Below, one piece after another: positions 1-6,949 of a stretch of 13,524 nt of DNA. Position numbers and translations under genes: made by a program. The notes beneath the pieces are model-generated. The model ran no database searches. It was not told where the DNA came from and was given only the letters and a program-made list of their open reading frames with translations. Each line of letters begins with the position of its first letter. Within the stretch, counting starts at the first letter, position 1. Origin of the DNA: JBBRFH01 sp038224615 (lineage in GTDB: Bacteria; Planctomycetota; Phycisphaerae; Tepidisphaerales; Tepidisphaeraceae); assembly GCA_038224615.1 (NCBI GenBank), contig JBBRFH010000071.1, positions 1-13,524 on the forward strand, in the 5' to 3' direction.

Positions 1-312
1 TGGCGCAAGATGGGCAAGGATTGGCGCATGGGCATCGACCCGAGCGAGAAGAATACGCTCATCATCAGCGGCCCATACGCGATAGTGCGGCACCCGATCT
101 ACGCCTTGCAATGCACGCTGGCAATCGCCTCCGCGATTGCCGTTCCCAGCGTATGGATGGCCGCGGTCGCGCTACTGCAGATCATGCTCCTGCAATGGGA
201 AGCGCGGCGTGAAGAGCGGCACATGCTCAACGTCCACGGCGACACCTATGGCAACTACATGCGACAAGTCGGCCGGTTCATCCCGCGCGGCCGGTATCAT
301 GCGCCTGACTGA
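1..312 (+). CDS. Isoprenylcysteine carboxyl/phospholipid methyltransferase family protein (3' end only)
   Basis: The frame is open from base 1, so the gene starts to the left of the window; 103 residues are visible. The motif GPYAIVRHPIY, followed by a hydrophobic stretch, then EERHMLNVHGDTYGNY and a final RFIPR, is the hallmark C-terminal half of the ICMT/PEMT-like membrane methyltransferases, where the RHP and EE elements help bind S-adenosylmethionine. The substrate cannot be told: family members methylate prenyl-cysteines, phospholipids or small lipophilic compounds. It should be an integral inner-membrane protein. Its TGA shares one base with the ATG of the next gene (TGATG), so the two are probably translationally coupled and work together. 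Family confidence is high; function is open. Confidence 0.85.
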   Translation, partial: WRKMGKDWRMGIDPSEKNTLIISGPYAIVRHPIYALQCTLAIASAIAVPSVWMAAVALLQIMLLQWEARREERHMLNVHGDTYGNYMRQVGRFIPRGRYHAPD

Positions 313-1586
313 TGCACGCCGCGCCCCTCAACATCTTCCAGCGCACCCAACGACTCTGGGACACGCTGCACCCCTATAACGCCGGCCAGGCAATGGAACT
401 GGCGCAGCGGTTCACGCCCACGGAGATCGAACGCGCGTTCAACGACGCGCTCGCCGACATGGGGCTGGGAACGTTCGTCGTCACCGGCGGTTCCTACACG
501 ATTGCGCCTGAAGCGCCACCGTATCTGACGTTTAGCCAGTCGGCCGAGCCCGTGCAGCGTTTGCTCGCGGTGCAGATGAACCAGCGTTTTGAAGCAACCC
601 GCTCGGTCCCATTTCGACCGTTCCTCTGCGACCTCGGAGAAACACAGACGATCGGCGTGGTGTACCAGCACTGGCCCGCCGACAGCGTTTCCATCCGCAT
701 GTTGATGCAGCGCTGGTTGCTGCACCTGCTGAAACGCCCTGCCGCGCCAGCGCCGATCGACCTCCCGGCGGGCGGACTGTTTCACTACTACGGGCCGGCG
801 ATCGCCGACTGGTCGCTCATGCAGCATGTCTGGGACGTTCTGGGCTTTTCGGCGCGGATGAAGCGCATGCGCCGTGTCGTCGAAACCGGCGCAGACGCCG
901 GCGAGGTGGACGTCATCCTGAAAACTTTCCGACCAGGACTGATCGGCGCCATCCGCGACCGTTCACGGCGCGAGCGGTTGACGGTCGGGGATGTGTTCGT
1001 CGCCGCCCTCGCCGAGGCCTGCTCGAAGCACGGGCCGAACCTGCCGACCGACCACCGCCCCGATCTAGCTCTCGGCACCATCGTTGACCTCCGAAGCCGC
1101 AGCAGCCGCGTGCCACGCAATGTTTTCGGGCTGTTCCTCGGCTTCACGACGTCGGCGTTCGCGTACGACGAGCTCTACGACTTCGACGCCTTGCTCCACG
1201 CCGCCCGACGGCAACGCATCGCTGCGCTCGCGCGCAAGTCTGCCGACGCCTCCCAACTCAACATGGCGCTGGGCCTTGGAATTGCCAAATGGATCGGCGG
1301 CGGGAAGCGGCTGATGGAGTTCTACCGCAAGCGATTCGCGCTCTCGGGCGGGATTTCCAACGTCAATCTGACCCACGAATGGCCGGGCGCATTTCACCCG
1401 GCGGTGGTCCGGGCGTACCACCGCACAAGCCCCACCGGCCCGATGATGCCGCTTGTCCTGACACCGACGACACTTGGCGATCAGCTCAGCGTTTGCTGCA
1501 CCTACCGCACCGCACTCACCGAACAGGGTCGGCCCGGCGACGTGGTCGACGCGTTTGAAGACCGGCTCACGCGATACGCGTCTTGA
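312..1586 (+). CDS. Condensation-fold (HxxxD) acyltransferase-like protein
   Basis: 424 residues, beginning at the ATG that overlaps the preceding stop codon. Residues 117-124 read VYQHWPAD, giving an HxxxD motif (H120, D124) about where the catalytic HHxxxDG of chloramphenicol-acetyltransferase-like/condensation domains lies. It is preceded by a helix-rich start and a strand (TQTIGVVYQH) as expected of that fold. A later region with RNVFGLFLGF resembles the second-subdomain loop of such enzymes. These folds transfer acyl groups from CoA or carrier proteins, as in wax-ester synthases, alcohol acyltransferases and NRPS condensation domains. The glycine after HxxxD is replaced by serine. No signal peptide or clear membrane span is seen. 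Coupling to a membrane methyltransferase suggests lipid or secondary-metabolite modification; that is inference. The end overlaps bioF, on the opposite strand, by 20 bp. Confidence 0.6.
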   Translation: MHAAPLNIFQRTQRLWDTLHPYNAGQAMELAQRFTPTEIERAFNDALADMGLGTFVVTGGSYTIAPEAPPYLTFSQSAEPVQRLLAVQMNQRFEATRSVPFRPFLCDLGETQTIGVVYQHWPADSVSIRMLMQRWLLHLLKRPAAPAPIDLPAGGLFHYYGPAIADWSLMQHVWDVLGFSARMKRMRRVVETGADAGEVDVILKTFRPGLIGAIRDRSRRERLTVGDVFVAALAEACSKHGPNLPTDHRPDLALGTIVDLRSRSSRVPRNVFGLFLGFTTSAFAYDELYDFDALLHAARRQRIAALARKSADASQLNMALGLGIAKWIGGGKRLMEFYRKRFALSGGISNVNLTHEWPGAFHPAVVRAYHRTSPTGPMMPLVLTPTTLGDQLSVCCTYRTALTEQGRPGDVVDAFEDRLTRYAS

Positions 1587-2736
1587 CGGCGTCGATCAGT
1601 TCGTCGAGCTCCGCGTCCGAATGCGCCGCCGACACGGTGATGCGAAGTCGGCTCGTCCCCGGCGGCACCGTCGGGGGTCGAATGGCGACGATCAGCAGCC
1701 CTTGCTCGCGCAACTTCGCCGCCGCGTCCAAAGCGCGCTGGGCGTCGCCGAGGATCACCGGGATGATTGGCGAATCTGCGAGCGATGACGCAACCCCCAG
1801 CGCCTTGCGGACGCGCCTCGCATTCGAGCGGGCGCGCTGCTGCAACTGCGGCTCATCGCGACAGATCCCGATCGCCTCCTGCGTCAGCCGGGCGATCACC
1901 GGCGAGACCGCGGTCGAGTAAATGAACGCCCGGCCGAAGTTTTCGACAGCGCTGACGAACTTCGCCGACCCGCACACCGCCCCGCCGCTCACGCCAAGCG
2001 CCTTGGAGAGCGTGACCACGCTGACATCGACCGCGCCACGCAGGCCAAGCGCGTTAACGAGTCCCGCGCCATGGATGCCGTATACGCCGCTGCCGTGGGC
2101 TTCGTCGACAACGAGCACGAAATCGCGTCGCGCCTTGAGCGCCGCGAGTCCAACCAGGTCGGCGGCGTCGCCGTCCATGGAAAAGACAGATTCGGTCAAC
2201 ACGACCTGCAGTTCGTCGGGCGGCGCGTCATCGAGCAGGCGGGCGAGCTTATCAAGCCCGTTGTGCGGGAAGACGCGATACTTGATCTCGTGCTGCCGGA
2301 CAGCGTCGATGAGGGAGGCATGGGCCAGCTTGTCGACCAAAAACCGCACCGCCCGACCGGTCGATGCAGCCATCGCCGCGATTGTTTGAACGACGGCGAC
2401 GTTGGCTTGGTACCCGCTGGGCATCAGCAGCGCGGCCTCGGTCTGCTTCCAGCTTGCGATCACCCGCTCGGCATCGGCGTGAATCGTCGTGTGCCCGGTG
2501 ATCAGGCCCGCCGCGCCCGCGCCGCTTTGCGAAATCGCATGCAAGGCCGCAACCATGCGCGGGTGATGGGTCAGGCCCAGGTAGTTGTTACTGGAGAAGT
2601 TAACAAGCGTGCGGCCGTCCAAGCCTCGCACGTGCGCTGCGTCGATGTGATCGACCACGACGCGTTGGCGCAGCAGCGCCGCATCAGCGCGGTCATCCAA
2701 CGCCTGATCGAGCAATGAACCAAACGAATCGCGCAT
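1567..2736 (-). CDS. bioF: 8-amino-7-oxononanoate synthase-like PLP-dependent enzyme
   Basis: 389 residues from the ATG at 2736; a TTG eight codons upstream keeps the frame open, but the family N-terminus (MRDSFGSLLDQALDD) fits the ATG. The protein belongs to the alpha-oxoamine synthases, fold-type I PLP enzymes that condense an amino acid with an acyl-CoA; BioF joins L-alanine and pimeloyl-ACP/CoA in biotin synthesis. Visible motifs: SSNNYLGL near 48-55, the PLP-stacking histidine in KLAHASLID (about H139), DEAHGSGVYG (D211, H214) and the Schiff-base lysine in TLSKALGVSGG (about K245). Length is normal for BioF (~385). No other biotin gene is in the window, and 2-amino-3-ketobutyrate CoA ligase or another paralogue cannot be excluded. 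It has no Shine-Dalgarno site and lies convergent to the acyltransferase. Confidence 0.82.
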   Translation of the reverse strand: MRDSFGSLLDQALDDRADAALLRQRVVVDHIDAAHVRGLDGRTLVNFSSNNYLGLTHHPRMVAALHAISQSGAGAAGLITGHTTIHADAERVIASWKQTEAALLMPSGYQANVAVVQTIAAMAASTGRAVRFLVDKLAHASLIDAVRQHEIKYRVFPHNGLDKLARLLDDAPPDELQVVLTESVFSMDGDAADLVGLAALKARRDFVLVVDEAHGSGVYGIHGAGLVNALGLRGAVDVSVVTLSKALGVSGGAVCGSAKFVSAVENFGRAFIYSTAVSPVIARLTQEAIGICRDEPQLQQRARSNARRVRKALGVASSLADSPIIPVILGDAQRALDAAAKLREQGLLIVAIRPPTVPPGTSRLRITVSAAHSDAELDELIDAVKTRIA

Positions 2737-2743
2737 GCAGCGG

Positions 2744-2749
2744 AGCGTA
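2744..2749 (-). promoter_or_regulatory. Possible -10 element (TACGCT) before bioF
   Basis: On the minus strand TACGCT ends 7 nt before the bioF ATG, and no Shine-Dalgarno sequence is present. The spacing would put the transcription start at or next to the ATG, i.e. a leaderless mRNA. No convincing -35 element is visible, so this rests on spacing and on similar hexamers at other genes in the window. Confidence 0.25.
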
Positions 2750-2871
2750 GTCGACCGCAACGGTGACGCACAATCTCAACGTGGCACCGCGTGGCTGCGG
2801 AAGCGCACACCAGCCGGCATGCACCAGCAGCTAAAGGCAATTGTGGACACAAAGCCGGGCCAGTGCCCAAG

Positions 2872-3228
2872 TTATGCCTGAGCTTGCGGCACCGCGGCGA
2901 CCGCGGCAGGAGCGCCGGCAATCACCTTCTCGTGAGCGGCGGCGAGGTCGATGAGCTGCTGCTTCATCATCCGACCGACCTTGAACTTCACCGTGCGCTT
3001 CTCCGGCACGTCGACACGCGCCAGAGTCTTGGGGTTCTGCGCGCGGCGCGCCTTGCGGACCTTCGACTCAAAAACGCCGAAGTCGCGGAATTCCAAGCGG
3101 TTGCCCTTCGCCAGTTCGCCGATCACTTCATCGAGGAACTGCTGAACAACCCGTTTGACCTGCACGCGACGCTCCTGCGTCGTCTCGGCGATTCGGTCGA
3201 TGAGCTCTTTCTTCGTGATCGTGGCCAT
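2872..3228 (-). CDS. HU/IHF family DNA-binding protein with Ala/Pro-rich C-terminal tail
   Basis: 118 residues starting MATITKKELIDRIAE at the ATG at 3228. The frame stays open upstream, but that stretch does not look like HU. The core (about 1-92) is a standard HU/IHF monomer: helical dimerisation part, then LEFRDFGVFE and the DNA-gripping arm RRAQNPKT (61-68), ending in VKFKVGRMMKQQL. HU dimers bend and compact DNA in the nucleoid. Normal HU is ~90 residues; here about 20-25 extra residues rich in Ala, Pro and Val (GAPAAVAAVPQAQA) follow the core. A GGAGG ribosome binding site lies 11 nt upstream (3240-3244), unlike most genes here, which fits a highly expressed protein with a leader of some length (120 bp to the next gene). 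Family assignment is certain; the choice between HU and IHF-like is not. Confidence 0.93.
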   Translation of the reverse strand: MATITKKELIDRIAETTQERRVQVKRVVQQFLDEVIGELAKGNRLEFRDFGVFESKVRKARRAQNPKTLARVDVPEKRTVKFKVGRMMKQQLIDLAAAHEKVIAGAPAAVAAVPQAQA

Positions 3229-3239
3229 TTTGCCTTGCG

Positions 3240-3244
3240 CCTCC
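3240..3244 (-). promoter_or_regulatory. Shine-Dalgarno site GGAGG of the HU gene
   Basis: GGAGG on the minus strand, 11 nt before the ATG at 3228; a weaker AAGG lies closer. It supports the short HU start over the upstream in-frame ATG and shows that the organism does use Shine-Dalgarno initiation for some genes. Confidence 0.6.
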
Positions 3245-3348
3245 ACGCTGTCTGAATTGTGCAACCTGTGACGTGAAGAGAACTTACACAAAAAGATTCT
3301 GACGCCCCCCCACATGGAATGCAAGCAAAAACACCGATCGTAACAAGC

Positions 3349-3681
3349 CTATCTGACAGTGACCGACGATCGCACCGTGTAAGCCTGTCGATCCAGCCGG
3401 TCGCCACGGTCGGAATTCTGCTGATCCCGCTGGTAAAGCTGATGATATTCGACCCGTTGCTCCTCGTAACCCGCGAAGGCGGCAGGACTTCGCCCTTCTC
3501 GCGAGAATGTCTGCTGCGGCTGGCCCATGGCCATCGGCGGGTCGAACGCCAGCGCGGCGGCCGCCTTGGGCTGGTAGTAAGGCTGGGTCGCAGGGGCGAC
3601 GGCAACGCGCTGGCGCTCCTGGCGCTCGCTCACGCAGCCGGATCCGATGATGACGAGAATGAGCAAGCAGATGCGCTTCAC
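3349..3681 (-). CDS. Small putative lipoprotein, function unknown
   Basis: 110 residues from a GTG start (MKRICLLILVIIGSGC). The N-terminus has two basic-side residues, a hydrophobic core and a Cys at 16 after G-S-G, which looks like a type II signal peptide, though the lipobox has Gly rather than Leu at -3 and is not textbook. The remainder is low in hydrophobics and rich in Gln, Arg, Ala and Pro, with aromatic-rich pieces such as TQPYYQPK and YEEQRVEYHQLYQRD, and is probably largely unstructured outside the membrane. No family is recognised. The start has only a weak AAGG before it. It lies between the HU gene and the repeat block behind the oxidoreductase, all on the same strand. Confidence 0.55.
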   Translation of the reverse strand: MKRICLLILVIIGSGCVSERQERQRVAVAPATQPYYQPKAAAALAFDPPMAMGQPQQTFSREGRSPAAFAGYEEQRVEYHQLYQRDQQNSDRGDRLDRQAYTVRSSVTVR

Positions 3682-3817
3682 AAGCCTTTGTCCGTCAAAG
3701 CCGGTGCCAAGGCATCGTAGGCCCGGAGACTATCGGGCGGCGGCTATTTTGCTCGGGCCGGTTGTGACGGATGTGGCGTCCAAGCAACAGGGGTGATGCG
3801 TGTAACGGAAGACGCGG

Positions 3818-3905
3818 GTGGCGTGATGAGTGTGACGTGAGAAGAGGCACCTGCTCACGCTACACTCATCACGTCACACGCTTCACGTCACACTCATCAC
3901 GCCAC
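3818..3905. repeat. Perfect 23-bp inverted repeat, 42-bp spacer
   Basis: Left arm 3818-3840 (starting GTGGCGTGATGAG) is the exact reverse complement of right arm 3883-3905, which is made of tandem unit 3 and part of unit 4. Transcripts from either strand could fold a very stable stem. On the minus strand it sits just after the oxidoreductase stop (3911) and could protect the mRNA end or end transcription, but no T-run follows, so a classical intrinsic terminator is not supported. Confidence 0.85.
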
Positions 3906-3925
3906 ATTCGTCACGTCACACTCAG
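3856..3925 (+). repeat. Five 14-bp tandem repeats (ten CACnnnn heptads)
   Basis: Units begin at 3856, 3870, 3884, 3898 and 3912; the best consensus is CACGTCACACTCAT. Each 14-mer is two heptads starting with CAC or a one-base variant (CAT once). Unit 5 overlaps the 3' end of the oxidoreductase gene and supplies its last codons and stop codon. Copies are imperfect, differing at one to four positions, which suggests an old or slowly drifting array. Confidence 0.85.
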
Positions 3926-6862
3926 CAGCTCCGCAATCAACTCCACGGGATGGATCGCCGTGCGACCCGTTCCGTCGTGGATCTGATGCCGACAACTCGT
4001 CCCCGGCGCGACGATGATCGCATCCGACGCCGCCGCACGAACGGGAGGGAACACGCTCAATTCGCCAATGCGCATCGACAGTTCATACTTATGCTCGAGG
4101 TACCCGAACGAACCGGCCATCCCACAGCACCCGCTCGGCAGCACTTGCAGGCGATCGCCGACAAGCCGGCGCAGAATCGCACTACTGGTTTGGTCGCCCC
4201 ACAGCGCCTTCTGATGACAGTGCCCGTGCAGGATAACCGGCGGGCCGCTGCGACGGCTCGACGCCACCGGCTTCGGGTGCGTGTCCCAGTATTTGTCGAC
4301 GAACTCGTCGATCAGGAACGATTTGTCCGCCAGCCGCTTGCGCAGCGCCATGGGCGAAGTCATCTTCAGTTGCAACCAGTCGTCCTTGAACGATGCCAGA
4401 CACGACGGCTCGGCCACCAGGATCGCGCGGACGATGGGGTCGTCGACAAATCGCCTGAGTTGCTTCAGCGTCGCGTCCGCCGACTTGATCGCATCCGCCA
4501 GCAGACCGGTCGAGATCATCGCCCTGCCGCAGCAGCCGACCTTCGGCAGCAGCACTTCATATCCCAGCGCCTCGAGCACCCGAATCGTCGCTCGGCCGAT
4601 GTGCGGATCGTTGTAGACCATGAAGCAATCGCCATAGAGAACGACCTTCTGCGTCGCGCCGGCGTTATGCCTGGGCGCGTCGCGATAGAGCGAGCGGGCG
4701 AACTTCGGCATCGACCGCTGCGGCGCCAGACCAAGAGCCTTGTTCATGATCGCGCGAACGAGAGGGAATTCGTTCACCGCGTTTGCGATGCCCGGCGCGA
4801 TCGACGCCAGGCGATTGAGCTTGCGGATATGCCCGAACACCCGCGCGTACAGAGGCACGCCGTCCCACGCATAGCGCTGGGCGGTGTACTCGGCCTTCAG
4901 CCGGGCGATGTCGACGTTGCTCGGACACTCGCTCTTGCAGGCCTTGCAGGAAAGACACAGATCGAGCGTCTCGATCGTTGCCGCATCCGAGAAATCCGGC
5001 CGACCGGTCTGTTCGCGACGGAGTTGGCCGCTGATCGCCAGGCGCAACGCATTGCCGCGGCCGCGCGTGCTGTGACGCTCGTCGAGCGTGCCGCGGTAGC
5101 TGGGACACATGGTTCCACCAGAGGTCTTGCGGCAGAAGCCCGCGCCGTTGCACATCTCGACCGCGCCGGCAAAGCCTTCCTGGTCGCTGTAGTCGTAGTA
5201 GGTTTCGACTTCGGCGACCTTGCCCGCGTCGACGCGGAGGTTTTCGGCGATGGTGGGGATCGGTGCCGGGTCGACGATCATGCCGGGATTCATCACGCCG
5301 TGCGGGTCGAAGATCGCCTTGATCTCGCGGAAGCAGCGCATGATTTCCGGCCCGAAAAACCGCTCGAGGAGCGGCCCGCGCGCCCGCCCGTCCCCGTGTT
5401 CGCCGGACATGACCCCGCCGCAATCGCGGGCGAGATCGGCGACCTGCTGCGCGATCGACAGCATGCGCTCGCGGTCGGCGGCATCGTGCAGGTCGATCAT
5501 GGGCCGAACGTGCAGGACGCCGACCGAGGCGTGCGCCCAGTATGCCGCCCGCGTGCCGTGCTCGGCGACGATCCGCTTAAATTCACGCACGAAGCGCGGC
5601 AGGTTTTCGACCGGAATCGAGTTGTCTTCGACGAACGTCAGCGGCTTGCGATGCGCGCTCAGCCCGTGCAGTAGCGGTTCGCCGGCCTTTCGCAACGTCC
5701 AGGCGCGCACCATCGACTCGGGATTTGTGTAAATCCGCATCGGCTGCCCGCCGAGCAGCGCACGAAGCTTGTCGAAGCCTGCGTTAATCTCCGCCGGGTC
5801 GCTTTCCTGCTGGTACTCGACGTACAGGATCGCCCGCGGCAGCGCGCCGCCAATGGGTTCGATGAGATCCAGAAACTTGCGGCACTCGTTGTTGTTCGAC
5901 GCTGCGGTCAGAACTTCCTCGTCGAGCAATTCCACCGCGACAGCGCCGGTCTTGAGGATGTCATTGACGACGTCGATCGCCGCTTCGAGCGTCGCAAACG
6001 AGACGATCGCCAACCCTTTCGCCAGTGGCACAGGGTGCAGTTTGAGTTTAGCCGAGGTGACGACGCCAAGCGTCCCCTCGCTGCCGCAGATCAGGCCGGA
6101 AAGATCGAGGTCTTCGGCGTGTACTCCGGCGTCGAGTTGGTCGACGATGAGGTCGATGCCGTAGCCTGCGTTGCGACGATTCAGCTTTGGGAAACGCTCG
6201 CGAATCAGTGGCGCATAGCTGCGCGCGATGGACGCGATATGCCGCGCCAGCCGCCGGGCGATCGGGTCAACGCGGCCGGCACCAGGCATCAGCCACGTCT
6301 TCTCTCCGCCCGGCAAAACGAGTTCGACGCCGGCGAGGTTCTCACTGGTGCGGCCATAGCGGATCGAACGCGCGCCCGCGGCGTTGTTGCCGATCGCGCC
6401 ACCGATCGCGCACTGGGCGACGGTCGCCGGATCGGGCGCGAAGAACATCCCCGTCCCCCGCTCGGCGAGCCAGTGATTCACCTGATCGATCGACAGGCCT
6501 GCCTGCACATGTAGGAGCTGCGTCTTTTCATCCAGCCCAATGACCTGCCGGCACATCGCCGAGAGGTCGCACACGATCGCCTGGTTGACGCACTGCCCGG
6601 CCAGGCTCGTGCCACCACCGCGCGGGAGCAGCGGGAGGCGGCGCTCGTGGCAGAATCGCAGCAGGTTCTGCACGTCCACGTCGTCCACCGGCGACACCAC
6701 GCCCAGCGGCGTGGCCTGGTAGATCGAGGCATCGGTTGCGTAAAGTTGCCGCACATGGTCGTCGAAGCGCACGGCTCCGCGCAACAAGCGTTTGAGGTCG
6801 GCGGCGATGGGACTGAGGCTGGAAGCGGTAGGCAGGACGTTCAGCTTCGGCATATTCGACAT
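3911..6862 (-). CDS. FAD-binding and (4Fe-4S) oxidoreductase, GlcD/GlpC fusion (YdiJ-like 2-hydroxyacid dehydrogenase)
   Basis: 983 residues from the ATG at 6862; the ATG at 6853 (MPKLNVLPTASS) is equally plausible. Domains in order: FAD-binding type 4 domain with RGGGTSLAGQ (about 81-90), DPATVAQCAIGGAIGNNAAG (about 144-163) and CGSEGTLGVVTSAKL; FAD-oxidase C-terminal domain ending GEHGDGRARG (about 487-496) and FDPHGVMNPG; ferredoxin-like part with Cys at 571, 577, 586 and CLSCKACKSECP (636-646); then two CCG modules (VGCCGR about 775-780, SGCCGMAGSFG about 910-920). This order and size match E. coli YdiJ, a D-2-hydroxyglutarate dehydrogenase, and related D-lactate/glycolate dehydrogenases. 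It should oxidise a D-2-hydroxyacid and pass electrons through Fe-S centres to the respiratory chain. The substrate is not determined by sequence. It is transcribed divergently from the glycosidase. Confidence 0.9.
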   Translation of the reverse strand: MSNMPKLNVLPTASSLSPIAADLKRLLRGAVRFDDHVRQLYATDASIYQATPLGVVSPVDDVDVQNLLRFCHERRLPLLPRGGGTSLAGQCVNQAIVCDLSAMCRQVIGLDEKTQLLHVQAGLSIDQVNHWLAERGTGMFFAPDPATVAQCAIGGAIGNNAAGARSIRYGRTSENLAGVELVLPGGEKTWLMPGAGRVDPIARRLARHIASIARSYAPLIRERFPKLNRRNAGYGIDLIVDQLDAGVHAEDLDLSGLICGSEGTLGVVTSAKLKLHPVPLAKGLAIVSFATLEAAIDVVNDILKTGAVAVELLDEEVLTAASNNNECRKFLDLIEPIGGALPRAILYVEYQQESDPAEINAGFDKLRALLGGQPMRIYTNPESMVRAWTLRKAGEPLLHGLSAHRKPLTFVEDNSIPVENLPRFVREFKRIVAEHGTRAAYWAHASVGVLHVRPMIDLHDAADRERMLSIAQQVADLARDCGGVMSGEHGDGRARGPLLERFFGPEIMRCFREIKAIFDPHGVMNPGMIVDPAPIPTIAENLRVDAGKVAEVETYYDYSDQEGFAGAVEMCNGAGFCRKTSGGTMCPSYRGTLDERHSTRGRGNALRLAISGQLRREQTGRPDFSDAATIETLDLCLSCKACKSECPSNVDIARLKAEYTAQRYAWDGVPLYARVFGHIRKLNRLASIAPGIANAVNEFPLVRAIMNKALGLAPQRSMPKFARSLYRDAPRHNAGATQKVVLYGDCFMVYNDPHIGRATIRVLEALGYEVLLPKVGCCGRAMISTGLLADAIKSADATLKQLRRFVDDPIVRAILVAEPSCLASFKDDWLQLKMTSPMALRKRLADKSFLIDEFVDKYWDTHPKPVASSRRSGPPVILHGHCHQKALWGDQTSSAILRRLVGDRLQVLPSGCCGMAGSFGYLEHKYELSMRIGELSVFPPVRAAASDAIIVAPGTSCRHQIHDGTGRTAIHPVELIAELLSVT

Positions 6863-6863
6863 G

Positions 6864-6890
6864 AATGTAACACGGGCGATGCCGAATGTA
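6864..6890 (-). promoter_or_regulatory. Two direct GAATGTA/TACATTC copies before the oxidoreductase
   Basis: GAATGTA occurs at 6863-6869 and 6884-6890, 21 bp apart (two helical turns), inside the 87-bp divergent intergenic region. Read on the minus strand each gives TACATT, a -10-like hexamer; the nearer one ends 10 nt before the ATG at 6853. These may be promoter elements or a regulator binding site. The evidence is spacing and repetition only. Confidence 0.25.
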
Positions 6891-6937
6891 GATCGCCGGG
6901 GCCGATAACAAACTAACCTTCCCGCCCGGCGCTGGAC

Positions 6938-6943
6938 TACACT
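6938..6943 (+). promoter_or_regulatory. Possible -10 element (TACACT) before the glycoside hydrolase
   Basis: TACACT ends 6 nt before the ATG at 6950, the spacing expected if the mRNA starts at the ATG. No Shine-Dalgarno site is present (the stretch in between is CT-rich). No clear -35 is seen. Confidence 0.35.
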
Positions 6944-6949
6944 TCCCCC

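Noticed and set aside
3720..3738. Terminator hairpin GCCCG...CGGGC ahead of the lipoprotein gene
   Set aside because: The stem is only 5 bp with no T-run on either strand.
3818..3925. CRISPR array
   Set aside because: Units are 14 bp with no spacers and no cas genes are nearby; it is a plain tandem repeat.
3950..5674. A 574-codon open frame on the plus strand across the oxidoreductase
   Set aside because: It is antisense to a protein with clear FAD and Fe-S motifs; its product is Arg/Asp-rich low-complexity sequence without any domain, as expected of a GC-rich shadow frame.
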